Below are positions 35,101 through 41,420 of a stretch of DNA of 64,000 nucleotides, piece after piece. The position numbers and the translations under genes are program-made. The DNA comes from Macrocystis pyrifera (taxonomy: Eukaryota > Sar > Phaeophyceae > Laminariales > Laminariaceae): positions 186,001-250,000 of the forward strand of contig JASSKH010000038.1 of assembly GCA_031763025.1 (NCBI GenBank), read 5' to 3'. The notes below the pieces were generated by a model. The model had not been told where the DNA came from and ran no database searches. It worked only from the letters and a program-made list of their open reading frames with translations. Each line of letters opens with the position of its first letter. Position 1 is the stretch's first letter.

Positions 35101-36164
35101 GACCGAGGTACCCATACGTTGTCTTTGTAATTGTGTTCTTCTGCCAGTTCACTGAGATCGCCGGAGCGGTGTACCCGAACGAGTACGAGAATTTTCTCTC
35201 AGGCATTGCGCTTGTCAACTTTGACATCAGCTACGTTATGTCGAGTTCCTGCGTGGTCGGAACAGACTTCTACCACAGGCTCGTGCTTGTTACTGTGGTC
35301 CCGCTGGTGATAGTCACTGCGTGTGCTGGCACGTTTTTGGTCGCGAACAGAAGAAACCGAAACTTCGCCAGAGCATTAACTATTGTAAAGCACAAGCACC
35401 TGTCGGTCGTTTTGTTTGTCGCCTTTTTAGTGTATTCTTCGGTCTCCTTCACAACGTTCCAGACGTTTGTCTGCGATCATATGGATGACGGTAATTCCTA
35501 CCTCCGTGCTGACTACAGCATTGTCTGTAATACGGAAAGACACAAAGCATACATACTGTACGCTAGCGTCATGGTGGTCCTCTATCCGGTCGGAATTCCC
35601 GCGGCATTTGCGTTTTGGTTGGTGCGTCATCGTCGGGAACTCCAGAAATCTGATAGGGACGCAGTGTCAGGCCTCAAGCCATACCGTGCTATATGGGCCT
35701 CATACAAGCCGTCATGTTACTACTACGAGATTGTGGAGTACGGCCGGCGCATCGTTCTCACAGCAGTGGCCGTGTTTGTTCTGCCGGACACTGCTGAACA
35801 AGTTGCCGCCGTGCTTTTTGCCGCGTTATTCTTCATGTTTCTTTCTGAGACTATTTCCCCGTTCAGATCGGAAGAGGACATGTGGCTATACCGTTGGGGG
35901 AACGGCATCCTTTTGGCTAGCATGTACGTCGCCCTGCTTCTCAGAGTTGACCTTACAAGGGAGGGAAGTCGAGCTTCATCGGCGATGACAGTTCTTCTCA
36001 TTGCGGCGCATATCTTCATGTTTTTTACCGTAGCTGTCCAAACCTTCCTCATGATTAAAGGGATATGTGCTACCAAAGCAAGTAAGGAGATCCACCCCGC
36101 CCGGCATTGCCGCACAGACGAGGATCGCGTTGAGGGCCTTGGGGGACATTTAGAGTTGATGTAG
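5049..36164 (+). CDS. Pmp-repeat multi-pass surface protein (spliced, 5' end unknown)
   Basis: This is a spliced gene with at least 18 exons, listed separately. Predicted protein order: about 13 single-coil Pmp-like beta-helix repeats, each from its own exon; a 93-residue exon with three more F-x-x-N...GGA units; a further 63-residue repeat exon; a Cys-rich stalk; one or two membrane helices; then a seven-helix domain with a short cytoplasmic tail. In known families this means a cell-surface adhesin or receptor, with a beta-helical ectodomain exposed outside and N-glycosylation sites (for example N-S-T and N-T-T in the 6815 exon). Every cassette junction is phase 1-1 and splits the second Gly codon of the GG pair; the last junctions are phase 0 or 1 and keep the frame. 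No initiator exon, signal peptide or promoter was found, so the coordinates mark only the first intact exon and the stop codon. The ligand and function are unknown. Confidence 0.75.
5519..5836 (-). mobile_element. tRNA-derived SINE, copy 2
   Basis: This aligns with the SINE at 209-542 along the whole body: shared CTCGTGGTAGGAGGTTT, GATCTTTTGGACAAGCCGTG, CATTCCCACTG, AACTCACGCTCTCGCGCT, and the tRNA-like head at 5768-5836. The B box is weaker here (TGGGCTCAAGTCTC on the minus strand). It lies in the intron between the first two intact cassettes. Confidence 0.6.
6000..6083 (+). CDS. Pmp cassette exon, 84 nt
   Basis: Acceptor TTTCTTTCAG with a good pyrimidine tract, donor GGAG|gtgatc. Starts GAIYAFRGSS and ends VHINDGSVFHGNFAEDGG, a full consensus coil with F-x-x-N-x-A and a closing GG split by the intron. 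Confidence 0.75.
6084..6814 (+). other. Intron, nothing recognised
   Basis: The intron runs between two phase-1 cassettes. The overlapping open frames at 6567-6921 on both strands are extensions of the 6815 exon or its antisense and carry no independent domain. Confidence 0.5.
6815..6898 (+). CDS. Pmp cassette exon, 84 nt (best consensus)
   Basis: Acceptor GTCCTCAG, donor GGAG|gtgagat. Starts GAVYLYDNST and ends VNIEGNTTFVTNSAGGNGG. It has N-S-T and N-T-T sequons, which fit an exposed, glycosylated coil. It is the closest cassette to the consensus and useful as a query for the others. Confidence 0.8.
7408..7491 (-). CDS. Inverted Pmp cassette exon, 84 nt, opposite strand
   Basis: On the minus strand the acceptor GACCCCCAG is followed by exactly 84 nt, phase 1-1, and the donor GGAG|gtaagag. 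It starts GALGADMNVS and ends NIINGDKTFVNNVGENTGG, a full consensus coil. Splice sites and frame are intact although it sits inside an intron of the plus-strand gene. It cannot join the plus-strand mRNA; it may be the product of a local inversion, or part of an antisense gene whose other exons I did not find. Confidence 0.7.
8075..8158 (+). CDS. Pmp cassette exon, 84 nt
   Basis: Acceptor CTCCCCGCAG, donor GGGG|gtaagaa. Starts GAIYLYDVSS and ends MKASGSTAFLDNHAHKYGG. F-L-D-N-H-A and the closing GG keep the consensus. Confidence 0.78.
8159..10889 (+). other. Long intron (2.7 kb)
   Basis: No exon is supported inside. A possible decayed cassette follows a CCTGCAG at 8711-8717 (GVIGVV...NISHNQ) but has lost its Phe and its donor. 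From about 10280 to 10470 the sequence aligns with 12490-12690, the intron after the 12398 cassette, and 10540-10889 aligns with the introns before the 11477 and 13111 cassettes. These are marks of block duplication. Confidence 0.55.
10890..10973 (+). CDS. Pmp cassette exon, 84 nt (duplication block A)
   Basis: Acceptor AAATTTACAG, donor GGAG|gtgagac. Starts GAVAVSDVSK and ends VGFSGSVSFVNNDADMDGG. The 350 nt upstream align with those before 11477 and 13111, so these three exons are paralogous copies. Confidence 0.78.
11477..11561 (+). pseudogene. Frameshifted Pmp cassette, 85 nt (block B)
   Basis: Acceptor AACTTCCAG and donor GGAG|gtgaggc are intact and the start GAVYASYASS is normal, but the exon is 85 nt. 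AGCAAACTCAGCC near 11534-11546 carries one extra A compared with sister cassettes, so the frame shifts after F-G-S and the N-x-A...GG end is lost. If it is spliced in, everything downstream is out of frame; skipping it keeps the frame because its neighbours share phase 1. A sequencing error is the other explanation. Confidence 0.65.
11562..12397 (+). other. Intron with 57-bp tandem duplication
   Basis: The segment after the 11477 cassette aligns with that after 13111 for some 500-600 nt (shared CGTTGGAAGG, TATCCAGCAC, TGGGCATGTCT, GGAACCGCAACAC). At 12129-12185 and 12186-12242 a 57-bp unit (AAACCCTTTTCTG...CTCGAGCAAGTCA) is tandemly repeated with few differences. Confidence 0.6.
12398..12481 (+). 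CDS. Pmp cassette exon, 84 nt
   Basis: Acceptor CTACCCGCAG, donor GGAG|gtaaca. Starts GAISATEEAS and ends IDITGSASFSSNIADNEGG. It occupies in block B the position that the 13907 cassette has in block C. The intron after it resembles 10280-10470. Confidence 0.78.
12482..13110 (+). other. Intron between duplicated blocks
   Basis: The first 200 nt align with 10280-10470 (shared GAGCTCGATA, ATCGT-TAATCTGAACC, GTTAGAAACG) and the last 340 nt align with the introns before 10890 and 11477 (shared GTTTCCAG, CTACTGTACAGCT, GAACGTGGGTTTG). No independent gene. Confidence 0.6.
13111..13194 (+). CDS. Pmp cassette exon, 84 nt (block C)
   Basis: Acceptor CAACTTCCAG, identical to that of the 11477 cassette; donor GGAG|gtggga. 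Starts GAMFVSEDSS and ends VELAGNSIFDHNFASADGG. It is the in-frame sister of the frameshifted 11477 exon. Confidence 0.78.
13907..13990 (+). CDS. Pmp cassette exon, 84 nt
   Basis: Acceptor CACCCACAG, donor GGGG|gtaagaa. Starts GAVNLFRESS and ends MHTVGRTTFRHNTAGNEGG. F-R-H-N-T-A and the closing GG are conserved. Confidence 0.78.
14562..14645 (+). CDS. Pmp cassette exon, 84 nt
   Basis: Acceptor CTACCCGTAG, donor GGAG|gtgagga. Starts GAVVLRFTSS and ends LHMEGDNFMYDSYAGASGG. The Phe is shifted by one position and the usual Asn is Ser, so the core is slightly degenerate, but length and phases are intact. Confidence 0.7.
15490..15900. repeat. GGTACGTTAGGTACGG minisatellite, array 1
   Basis: Degenerate units of about 50 nt containing TTAGGTACGTTAGATACGG and CCTCGATAC-CT-ACCTAAGTG recur. 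A longer order is also visible: the segment GGGTATACCCGTCGACGAAATACCC at about 15655 returns as a variant near 15850. The same words recur at 16465-16995 and in smaller patches near 29000-29060 and 29570-29680. Confidence 0.65.
16465..16995. repeat. GGTACGTTAGGTACGG minisatellite, array 2
   Basis: Same family as 15490-15900: TTAGGTACG, CTCGATACCTTACCTA and the marker ACCCGTCGACGAAATAC (about 16786) or its variant near 16575 recur at a spacing of about 205-215 nt. The two arrays are split by about 560 nt of unrelated sequence. Confidence 0.65.
17395..17690. repeat. Foldback repeat plus body, copy 2
   Basis: Arms at 17398-17463 and 17491-17556 are imperfect reverse complements around GACTGGTTAATTA and ACTCACAGCTGACGTATTT. 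The right arm and the following 130 nt align with 1185-1380. It looks like an old non-autonomous DNA element. Confidence 0.55.
18575..18658 (+). CDS. Pmp cassette exon, 84 nt
   Basis: Acceptor CCATCTGCAG, donor GGAG|gtgagat. Starts GGVLGSGECY and ends LDIEGNNLFRNNSAGNAGG. It has an N-N-S sequon and a full F-x-x-N-x-A...GG core. One unpaired Cys is present. Confidence 0.78.
19765..20523. mobile_element. TIR element with internal hairpin
   Basis: CCTATGCGGTTCGATTT at 19765 is repeated in reverse complement at the right end (AAATCGAACCGCATAGG, ending 20523), with weaker pairing further in. Inside, 19882-19905 and 19911-19936 form a near-perfect hairpin around CGATGACCCAAGTCGTCGGA. Two GC-rich internal segments (about 20050 and 20265) look like diverged copies of each other. 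No transposase frame is present, so it would be non-autonomous; no target duplication is obvious. Confidence 0.45.
20773..21290 (-). mobile_element. Decayed non-LTR retrotransposon (LINE), C-terminal ORF2 fragment
   Basis: Two minus-strand frames read like the end of a LINE reverse-transcriptase protein. At about 21240-21078 the frame gives RAWTWFRRDNMVY, then RKVRMLKAEEIETLLCGCI and WTPSKVD before a stop; this matches the family pattern VRMLKAE-x-x-E-x-LLYGC-x-x-W. At about 20954-20773 it gives VGEMVGEKGFAGG then QWWDWIKDLGEEFKAFGIKF and a stop, like the DW...L...DL..FGI block found near the C-terminus of these proteins. The distance between the blocks is too short, stops interrupt them, and the block before 21240 (about AQIETSEVV) is in another frame, so it is a dead, internally deleted copy lying antisense in the intron. 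The family match is from memory of the motif and was not searched. Confidence 0.5.
21444..21527 (+). pseudogene. Possible decayed Pmp cassette
   Basis: After a TCTCTGTAG acceptor-like site the phase-1 reading is GAASYVLHCSRQ and then a stop; a one-base shift gives VKASEWHASQ, which recalls MKASGSTAF of the 8075 cassette. No donor site follows. Weak: it rests on the acceptor, the G-A start and one short match. Confidence 0.25.
21894..22880. mobile_element. Non-autonomous TIR transposon (987 bp)
   Basis: The left end TTGCAACCCATGGGTTGTAAAAGAGA is matched in reverse complement by the right end ...CTCTTTTACAACCCGTCGGTTGTAA. Similarity between the arms runs for about 150 nt: CAAACATCCAA, CACCCAGAACA and CAAGAAAAAAGCGAAAGAGG have counterparts. 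TTAG flanks both ends (21890-21893 and 22881-22884) and may be the target-site duplication. The inside is rich in CTGCTG and contains a GGT run but no transposase. The overlapping 160-170-codon frames on both strands have no domain. Confidence 0.6.
24365..24445 (+). CDS. Pmp cassette exon, 81 nt
   Basis: Acceptor CGTCCAACAG, donor GGAG|gtgagaa. Starts GVFRLTQTE and ends VHIDGNTSFTFNSANFQGG. One codon shorter than the 84-nt class, and still phase 1-1. Confidence 0.78.
24446..27045 (+). other. Intron (2.6 kb), no exon seen
   Basis: A minus-strand frame of 178 codons at 24427-24963 overlaps the cassette and shows no domain I know. A CCCACT hexamer run lies at about 25398-25425. Nothing else is supported. 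Confidence 0.45.
27046..27126 (+). CDS. Pmp cassette exon, 81 nt
   Basis: Acceptor TTTTTTTACCCTGCAG with a long pyrimidine tract, donor GGAG|gtgagaa. Starts GGVCFATQSE and ends INFGGFTHISHSSAYDGG. The central Phe and Asn are replaced by Ile and Ser, so the fold signature is weaker, but exon form is intact. Confidence 0.7.
27127..30522 (+). other. Intron (3.4 kb)
   Basis: Patches near 29000-29060 and 29570-29680 carry words of the GGTACG/CCCGGGTAT minisatellite also found at 15.5 and 16.5 kb. A 49-bp tandem duplication (TAGTCTAGGATCAA...CGCCGGAT) lies at 30274-30370. No exon is supported. Confidence 0.5.
30274..30370. repeat. 49-bp tandem duplication
   Basis: TAGTCTAGGATCAA-CCATATATTACAG...AGTTGCATCACGCCGGAT occurs at 30274 and again at 30323, differing by a 3-nt indel and one or two substitutions. 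Confidence 0.75.
30523..30603 (+). CDS. Pmp cassette exon, 81 nt (last single-coil exon)
   Basis: Acceptor GGCTTGTTGCAG, donor GGAG|gtgagat. Starts GAFLVDQSS and ends INVSGIATFAHNEAIREGG. Joins in frame to the long repeat exon at 32352 (G+GT = Gly). Confidence 0.78.
30604..32351 (+). other. Intron (1.7 kb)
   Basis: After an acceptor-like CACAG near 30988 a phase-1 frame gives GICNGPIEMHAVDVTSASPTNGR, which has the closing N-G but lacks the F-x-x-N core and a donor. It may be another dead cassette, but the evidence is thin. Nothing else is recognised. Confidence 0.4.
32352..32633 (+). CDS. Multi-coil Pmp exon, 282 nt
   Basis: Acceptor CCCAGCAG, donor GCTG|gtgaga, phase 1 at both ends. It encodes about 93 residues with at least three successive Pmp units: IAFTDNKALDNGGALSI, IFSFNEAELGGAVRV and LFESNNATVGGALRFDG, then FRFNVA at the end. 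This is the part of the gene where coils are fused in one exon and are not each cut out, and the GGA-[LV] motif is strict here. An N-A-T sequon is present. Confidence 0.82.
33044..33234 (+). CDS. Pmp repeat exon, 191 nt
   Basis: Acceptor GGCTTTCCAG, donor CAAAAC|gtgagc; enters in phase 1 and leaves in phase 0. Joined to the previous exon it reads FRFNVA-DETGGALFNNGG, VVNTVFKENKAMDGGLAI and LVLQNVTFDGNILGCATN. It completes the beta-helix and ends it with a less regular segment. The 361-codon frame on the opposite strand (32821-33906) is a shadow of this and the next exon. Confidence 0.78.
33622..33913 (+). CDS. Cys-rich stalk exon, 292 nt
   Basis: Acceptor CTCTCGACAG, phase 0 entry, donor CCAT|gtaagt, phase 1 exit. 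Residues: CRFDLACALCLDGC near the start, then a spacer, then LEIEAGYFRISAESPIVLEC, EACIGG, GYCVTGYQGP. The order L-x-x-G-Y-[FW]-R-x-S...C...C-x-GG...C-x-x-G-[YH]-x-G-P is the juxtamembrane Cys-rich region of many algal and oomycete multi-pass surface proteins. It would be disulfide-bonded outside the cell. Confidence 0.78.
34161..34462 (+). CDS. Stalk end and first membrane helix exon, 302 nt
   Basis: Acceptor CTGCGGCGCAG, phase 1 entry, phase 0 exit at ATTCAG|gtgtgt. T+AC gives Tyr, so the stalk continues CAVCAENHAPGFGRGCHECS, completing the C-x-x-C motifs. A hydrophobic helix follows (MALSALVLLLGILAAVLIIS), then a basic stretch (RRWWQEKQSRVRNFLAK) and a second apolar segment (LSAVRIVVVVAQIVIQ) that continues into the last exon. 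Confidence 0.8.
34463..35147 (+). other. Last intron
   Basis: 685 nt between phase-0 ends. No repeat or coding signal noted. Confidence 0.6.
35148..36164 (+). CDS. Terminal exon: seven-helix membrane domain and tail
   Basis: Acceptor TTCTTCTGCCAG, phase 0, open for 338 codons to TAG at 36162-36164. Counted within this exon, hydrophobic helices lie at about 44-66, 85-107, 134-158, 200-213, 217-236, 252-267 and 279-304. Conserved-looking points are FQTFVCD (104-110), YSIVCNTERH (123-132), LYPVGIPAAF (145-154), EIVEYGRRIVLT (194-205) and SETISPF (233-239). These resemble the membrane domain that follows Cys-rich and EGF or Pmp ectodomains in stramenopile and green algal proteins, whose function is not established. 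The tail after 304 is about 34 residues, charged and probably cytoplasmic. Alternative reading: a channel-like, not receptor-like, domain. Confidence 0.82.
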   Translation, partial: FTEIAGAVYPNEYENFLSGIALVNFDISYVMSSSCVVGTDFYHRLVLVTVVPLVIVTACAGTFLVANRRNRNFARALTIVKHKHLSVVLFVAFLVYSSVSFTTFQTFVCDHMDDGNSYLRADYSIVCNTERHKAYILYASVMVVLYPVGIPAAFAFWLVRHRRELQKSDRDAVSGLKPYRAIWASYKPSCYYYEIVEYGRRIVLTAVAVFVLPDTAEQVAAVLFAALFFMFLSETISPFRSEEDMWLYRWGNGILLASMYVALLLRVDLTREGSRASSAMTVLLIAAHIFMFFTVAVQTFLMIKGICATKASKEIHPARHCRTDEDRVEGLGGHLELM

Positions 36165-37429
36165 GCAACGCACATGAACTACCCTCATGGTAAAGTACAC
36201 TGCTAGTTGGCAATGCAGCCGATAACAAGGTTGAATTAGTGTAAGATGTGGCGTAGATCGTTGGATGATGCGACTGTGAATTCCTCGAAAATGGTAGCTA
36301 ACTTTGAGGTTTCGTTTCGCGACGTACTGCACTTACCCGTTGTGGTTGAGAGAACGTAATCTCGGCGGTCATACCGGGTTGTGCGGAGTTAGGGGACTTA
36401 CTCGACTGCATAAAGCGGGGGGGGTAGTCGATTTGAAGGGAACGACAGTTATGGTATATTCGCATCTGTGCATGATCATTTACGTGATTGAATGAGAAGG
36501 AGCACATGTGAATTATCCAATGCAATCGATTAGCTATCTCCTACTCCCTTGGAGGCTAGGCGCGTGCAGCCTTTTCGGAATCCGAAAAATCGTGCTTTGA
36601 AACGAGCTTGATTTGGGCCATCACACGGCAAGGGTGATACGTTTGACCCTACCAGATCAAGGGTTTCCTCCCTATCGTGGTTTGGGGTCGGGAACAATTT
36701 TCCGTTTGTTTACGGCTAGGAAGAGGTTAAAAATTTGTGTGAGACACGGCACCACAGTGTGGTTTGGACGAGAAGCTTTAGCTAGCTGAAACTCAATGGG
36801 ATTTCTTGCACGGAGGCCGGCCGCCGTGATAACTCCGCATATCGAACGGACGGGACTCAGCCATCGCGCCTCTCATGCGGAGGGTTTGTTGCGGAAGCCG
36901 GTCACCAGGCGATTATCGTGCGGGAACATAGATGCATGCCACGTATTAGGTCTGTCGAATCCATGTATGAGGTGGTTAGTTTAACGTCGACCACTTCGTT
37001 GATCGATAGGCTATCGATTCCAGCTGTGTGTAATTGTAGTCTGAGGCTTCATGAGTTACACCTTATCGTAATCCGAACAACTACGGAATTTTTAGGAAGG
37101 GGCACAACGACCACGGGTAGCATTGTCTGGGCGTGAACAACCTCTACTGAAGTTCGCCGTATCGCTGTACAGGATCAAGCCACCAGCGTACGTCGACTGT
37201 ACTGTTTACAGTATTCTGGTAGCAAGCCGTTTCCTCGAGACGTCTGGCACAGCAACCGGGGACCATACGAGTACTTCTTTTGCGGTGCTGAAAAAATAAT
37301 CACAGCTGTACATTTCAAGAATTAATGTTGTAAAAACAGTACGTGACAGGACGGGACAGACTTGCGCTGTTCGCCGGAGACTCCTTACATGGCGGGACAT
37401 GATTGAATGGTAAAATTGAGGTCAGATTT
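36165..37429. other. 3' flank of the Pmp gene, no gene recognised
   Basis: Short frames only. A poly(A) signal could not be assigned with confidence. Confidence 0.5.
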
Positions 37430-39150
37430 GTTCATACGGGAAGGGTTGAGACGGGAAAGTGGAACCTATTTACATCACCGAGAGGGATGATCATTTCTAG
37501 TGCTAACCTGCGTGATGACGGGAAGAAACGCGAACATCCATCGAGAAGTATTTTCTTGACGGGAAGGGGAGGTAAGTTCCGTCACAAAAATGTTTTCTCA
37601 ACAGGACGGGATCGTAATTTCAAGCGGGAAATACTTTCTTAGTAGGAAGGGATGGGAATGAAGGATTTTCTAAACGGCAAGGGAGGATAAGTTCCAGGGG
37701 AGTTTTTTTTTTTTCTGGCGGGAAGAGATGGAAATGTTCAGCGTGAAAGGGTTTATGACGGGAAGGGATGGTAACGAATGGTTTCCTTGTCGAGAAGGGA
37801 TGGGTATATACGAAAGACAATACTTTCTTATCGGGGGAGAATGGCAGGAAAGTGTTTGTGGGATGCTGCACAAGTAGTTGAGCAAGCCGCTCGCAAATTC
37901 CCCTTGATTCCGCGTTCCTTGTCGCCCTTGTGAACGTAAATTTAAGGGATGGTAACGAATGGTTTCCTTGTCGAGAAGGGATGGGTATATACGAAAGACA
38001 ATACTTTCTTATCGGGGGAGAATGGCAGGAAAGTGTTTGTGGGATGCTGCACAAGTAGTTGAGCAAGCCGCTCGCAAATTCCCCTTGATTCCGCGTTCCT
38101 TGTCGCCCTTGTGAACGTAAATTGTCGGCCGCGAGCAACGTGGCGCCCGAGAAGTAATTACTCGGTGGGAAGTCTCTCAACACGGAGCTCTTCCCATTGT
38201 CGCCCTCTTCAATACCCCTGAACTCCTTTAAATTGACACAGGGCACGTCTTCTAGGTCCTGACAATATTAGCTCCTCCCTGGATTGCCGTGCCAGCTGGA
38301 AGCTGTGGTATCGGCTGCGTCGAGGCTGGCTCTGTTGTGTTCCTGGTGGCGTTTGCAGATGTGCCGACTGTGGGGATCCTGTGCGCCGCTGGATCACAGC
38401 CGTGGTTTGGCCCTCCTGGATTCTCTATTTTGGGTGTATGCGTGGTTGGCCGGGGCGTTGTGAATTGTGTGGTAGTAGCCAGATGTGGCAGGTGTTTATG
38501 GACGGGGAGTGTATTTCTTGACCTAATGGGGTGGAAGCTGTTTGTGATGGTATATACGTAGGTACTCATGTTCATCAGGAAACATTATCGTGACGGGAAA
38601 TCACGAAACGTGCCGTTCGTGACAAGGTATGAAATTCCGCCGCAGGAAATATTTTAGTGGTGGAAAGCGACGGCAAGCGAAGATCATATTAGCGGCAAAG
38701 GACTTAAATTGGGGGGGGGGGGGGGGGTTCGGAACGGCAAGGGGCGTTTAGGTTATATATTGGTGACTGGAAAAGACGATCGTTCGCAATGGTGAATATT
38801 TGCTTGACGGCAAGGGACGGTAACAAAGTATTTTCTTGGTGGCAAAAGACAGTGCGTTTCGGGGGTGGATTAGTTGGTGACGGGACGGGACGGTCCGTTG
38901 CGGTGTAGAATATGATATTAATGGCAAGGGACGGTAATTTCCATCGGTACGTAGCTGCTTGACGGGAAGGGGGGATATCAGCACAATTCCCAGGCGAGGA
39001 ATGGTTGGATACGAAGATGGAAAAACGCAATGTTGATGAAAAATAATGAAGATATCCGGCCAGAATCACTCTACTGACAGCCATCGACGGTAGTGTACGG
39101 CGCGAAACATCGCTGTTCACGGGACAACATGGGACAACGGGGAAGAAATC
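37430..39150. repeat. GACGGGAAGGGATGG minisatellite region
   Basis: Degenerate units of about 45-60 nt built on TTTTCTTGACGGGAAGGGATGGTAA recur across most of the stretch, interrupted by a less repetitive part at about 38120-38570. A 17-nt G-run lies at 38711-38727. Open frames on the minus strand (such as 37620-38246, with repeated FSRQG and SLPSL words) are products of the repeat. Confidence 0.65.
37763..38123. repeat. 181-bp exact-looking tandem duplication
   Basis: AAGGGATGGTAACGAATGG starts at 37763 and again at 37944; the two copies look identical through GTGAACGTAAATT. It includes part of the minisatellite and 80 nt of non-repetitive sequence (GCACAAGTAGTTGAGC...). The lack of differences suggests a very recent event or an assembly artefact. 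Confidence 0.85.
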
Positions 39151-39257
39151 ACGGTGTACTTACCTTCCCGTCACGGTTTAAACGGACATTGTCATCACGT
39201 CGATTTTTCCGTGTTCAGCCTTTGCTATTTTCTGATTGTCGGAATACCCGGAATGTA

Positions 39258-40551
39258 TTATGGTGACAATATTAGAGCGGTTAACCCATTGTTTTCATTG
39301 AATGGTTGATTTACCCCCAAACACGTCGTGGGTCCAAACACCACCGTCAGGACTTGTCTCTCAGTAGCTTTCATACTGACATGCCTCCAATGTTTCAAGG
39401 TTGGATAAGTATGTCGTTCGGACCACACTGAGAGGGTGATATTGCGGCAGTAGCAAAGTGGAAGTGTCATCATGGTCACTGGCTCCAGAGTCACCGCGCA
39501 GACTGCCTAAAAGGTAAGGATTATATCCACGCCCGACAAAGCTGAACAGAAAGGTATCTGGCTGCGAACTACTACCGGTACGGCCAATAGCAAGTATAGA
39601 ATCAAGCCCCAAGAAATCGTAGAGAAAAAAACCCGGCTTACAAGTCACCGCGGATACAACCGAAAAAGGTAAACAAGGTCACGTCCTACAAAACCAGAGA
39701 GGAAGGTAAGCGACTGGTATGAGGCGCCCATGCGGAACGCCTTAGAGTAAGTCGTGGACAAACGTTAACACCATGGGGCTGCTTCCAGTCAAACGCCAAG
39801 ATTGGGCTGGCTTGTCTGGGCAACCGATTACACGAATGGGAGTGATCAAGTTAAGATTGAGTCCATGACACTCAAAGACTGACGTCGTGGCCCAACTTAC
39901 TCAGGTTAACGCCCTACGAGAGGTGACCTCCTTGGTTAGTGTGCCCTGATACCGGGGAGCATGTGCCTCAATACAACACACAAGCATAGCGGTGGTACCT
40001 GGAGTGACCACACAGGAACGTTCCGCACACCTAAGTGACTCGGAAATAGGGGTCTCGGTCTCACACAGATAAACACGACCTCTGATCAGGTCATCGAGTA
40101 TACCGTGGTCTTGAGCAGGAACTCTGACAAGGTCCGCGAGTATACTGTGGTCTTGGGCAGTTTTGCTCATTCTAGTCGTTTGCCCAAGAGACGGGAGGTG
40201 GGTGCGGCGTTGTAGTCGGTGGACTGCATCGGACCATGTGTCTGGAGAAGGAGTTTAACTCTCATCGCCGGTGGCTCGACGTTGGCCTGGCCGATTGAAA
40301 GTCAGAGTATTTCCTCCAAGCGACACAGGAGATGTCCGCGCTTGACCGAAGACGACATGGATCACCTGTACCCTTTCACCCGCTCTCGAATACCATGTCA
40401 TCGTGGGCGGGTTCTGCGTAACGATGAGAGCACCTGCGGGTCTGTTCCGGTCGATACACCCTGTTATAAACATATTGGGGTCAGGAGGGACAATCATTGC
40501 ATGACATTCTCCTCATGGAACTTGGTGCAGACGAAGTGGGTGCACCGATAA
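39258..40551 (-). other. Possible decayed coding region, minus strand
   Basis: Three separated minus-strand frames have protein-like composition: 40497-40255 (ITGCIDRNRPAGALIVTQ), 40170-39901 (ILDDLIRGRVYLCETET, RSCVVTPGTTAMLVCCIEA) and 39648-39361 (FVGRGYNPYLLGSLRGDSG). The middle one recalls the protease-adjacent part of gypsy-type pol proteins, but this is an impression only. Stops and frame changes break them. It could be retroelement debris or chance. Confidence 0.2.
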
Positions 40552-41420
40552 CATTGAGTGGAATAGGAATCTTTATCAAAACAGATGAATACACGCCATG
40601 TGCCCTCTGTCATGAATGCAGACAGCCCGTGAACTCGCTCAAAGCTAGATAATCAACCGGGTCACTTGTTGCTATATGTCTGGTTAATATTTGGCGTCGT
40701 TTGTAACGATTACTGGAACGACTGAAATTGGGGCATGCTTAGTTTTGGTGAGCTCCGATTGCCGTGGGTCTAGATTACTACCATCGAACCCTGAACAGCT
40801 GCTGAGCCGGTCGCACGGGTAGCGATCCTAGTGCACTTTGTAGTAGCATGAGGCCATAACGTGGCCAACCGCTAACAACCCACGGTCGTAGTACAGTCAG
40901 CGAAGGGAGCTCATATCACAGACGACCGATGACGACTTCGTTTACAATCTAAGGATCGATAGCATGAGAGATCACCTTGAAAGCCGCAGAACTCCGGAGC
41001 TTGAAAACTTCAAACTCCGTGGAACAGGGGACCACGAGCATGTAGGAGGGACAGGTAAGTTCACCCTCTGCCGTATTTACCCAATCAGCTGACACACTGC
41101 AGAATTGACGAGGATTGGCAACAAACATGGAATAGATGGAGTGCTACTACCGAAATAGGATCTAGTTTAGTCAAACGTGTCTCAGGTGAAGAGAGAAATA
41201 TAAAGTGCAATGGTACCTGCAAGACCACGAAGGTGCACGCTGGTACGCCTTTGACAACTAGGACCCAAAATTATAAAAAAATATGTAGATAGCGCCGATG
41301 CCCAATTTACATATTGAAAATAGAGTTGGGCTTTGATGCCCACATTTTCTTTTTGACGCAAAATCACGAAACATTTTGTCGCCGGGCCTCTCCATTTGCT
41401 GCATCGTCTGTCCAGTGCAG
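40552..41420. other. No gene recognised
   Basis: Only short frames. A C-x-x-C-x-x-C peptide (CALCHEC) is encoded near 40600 on the plus strand, too short to call. Confidence 0.4.

Noticed and set aside
39258..40551. Confident retroelement pol call on the minus strand
   Set aside because: Only faint resemblance over broken frames; kept as a low-confidence region.
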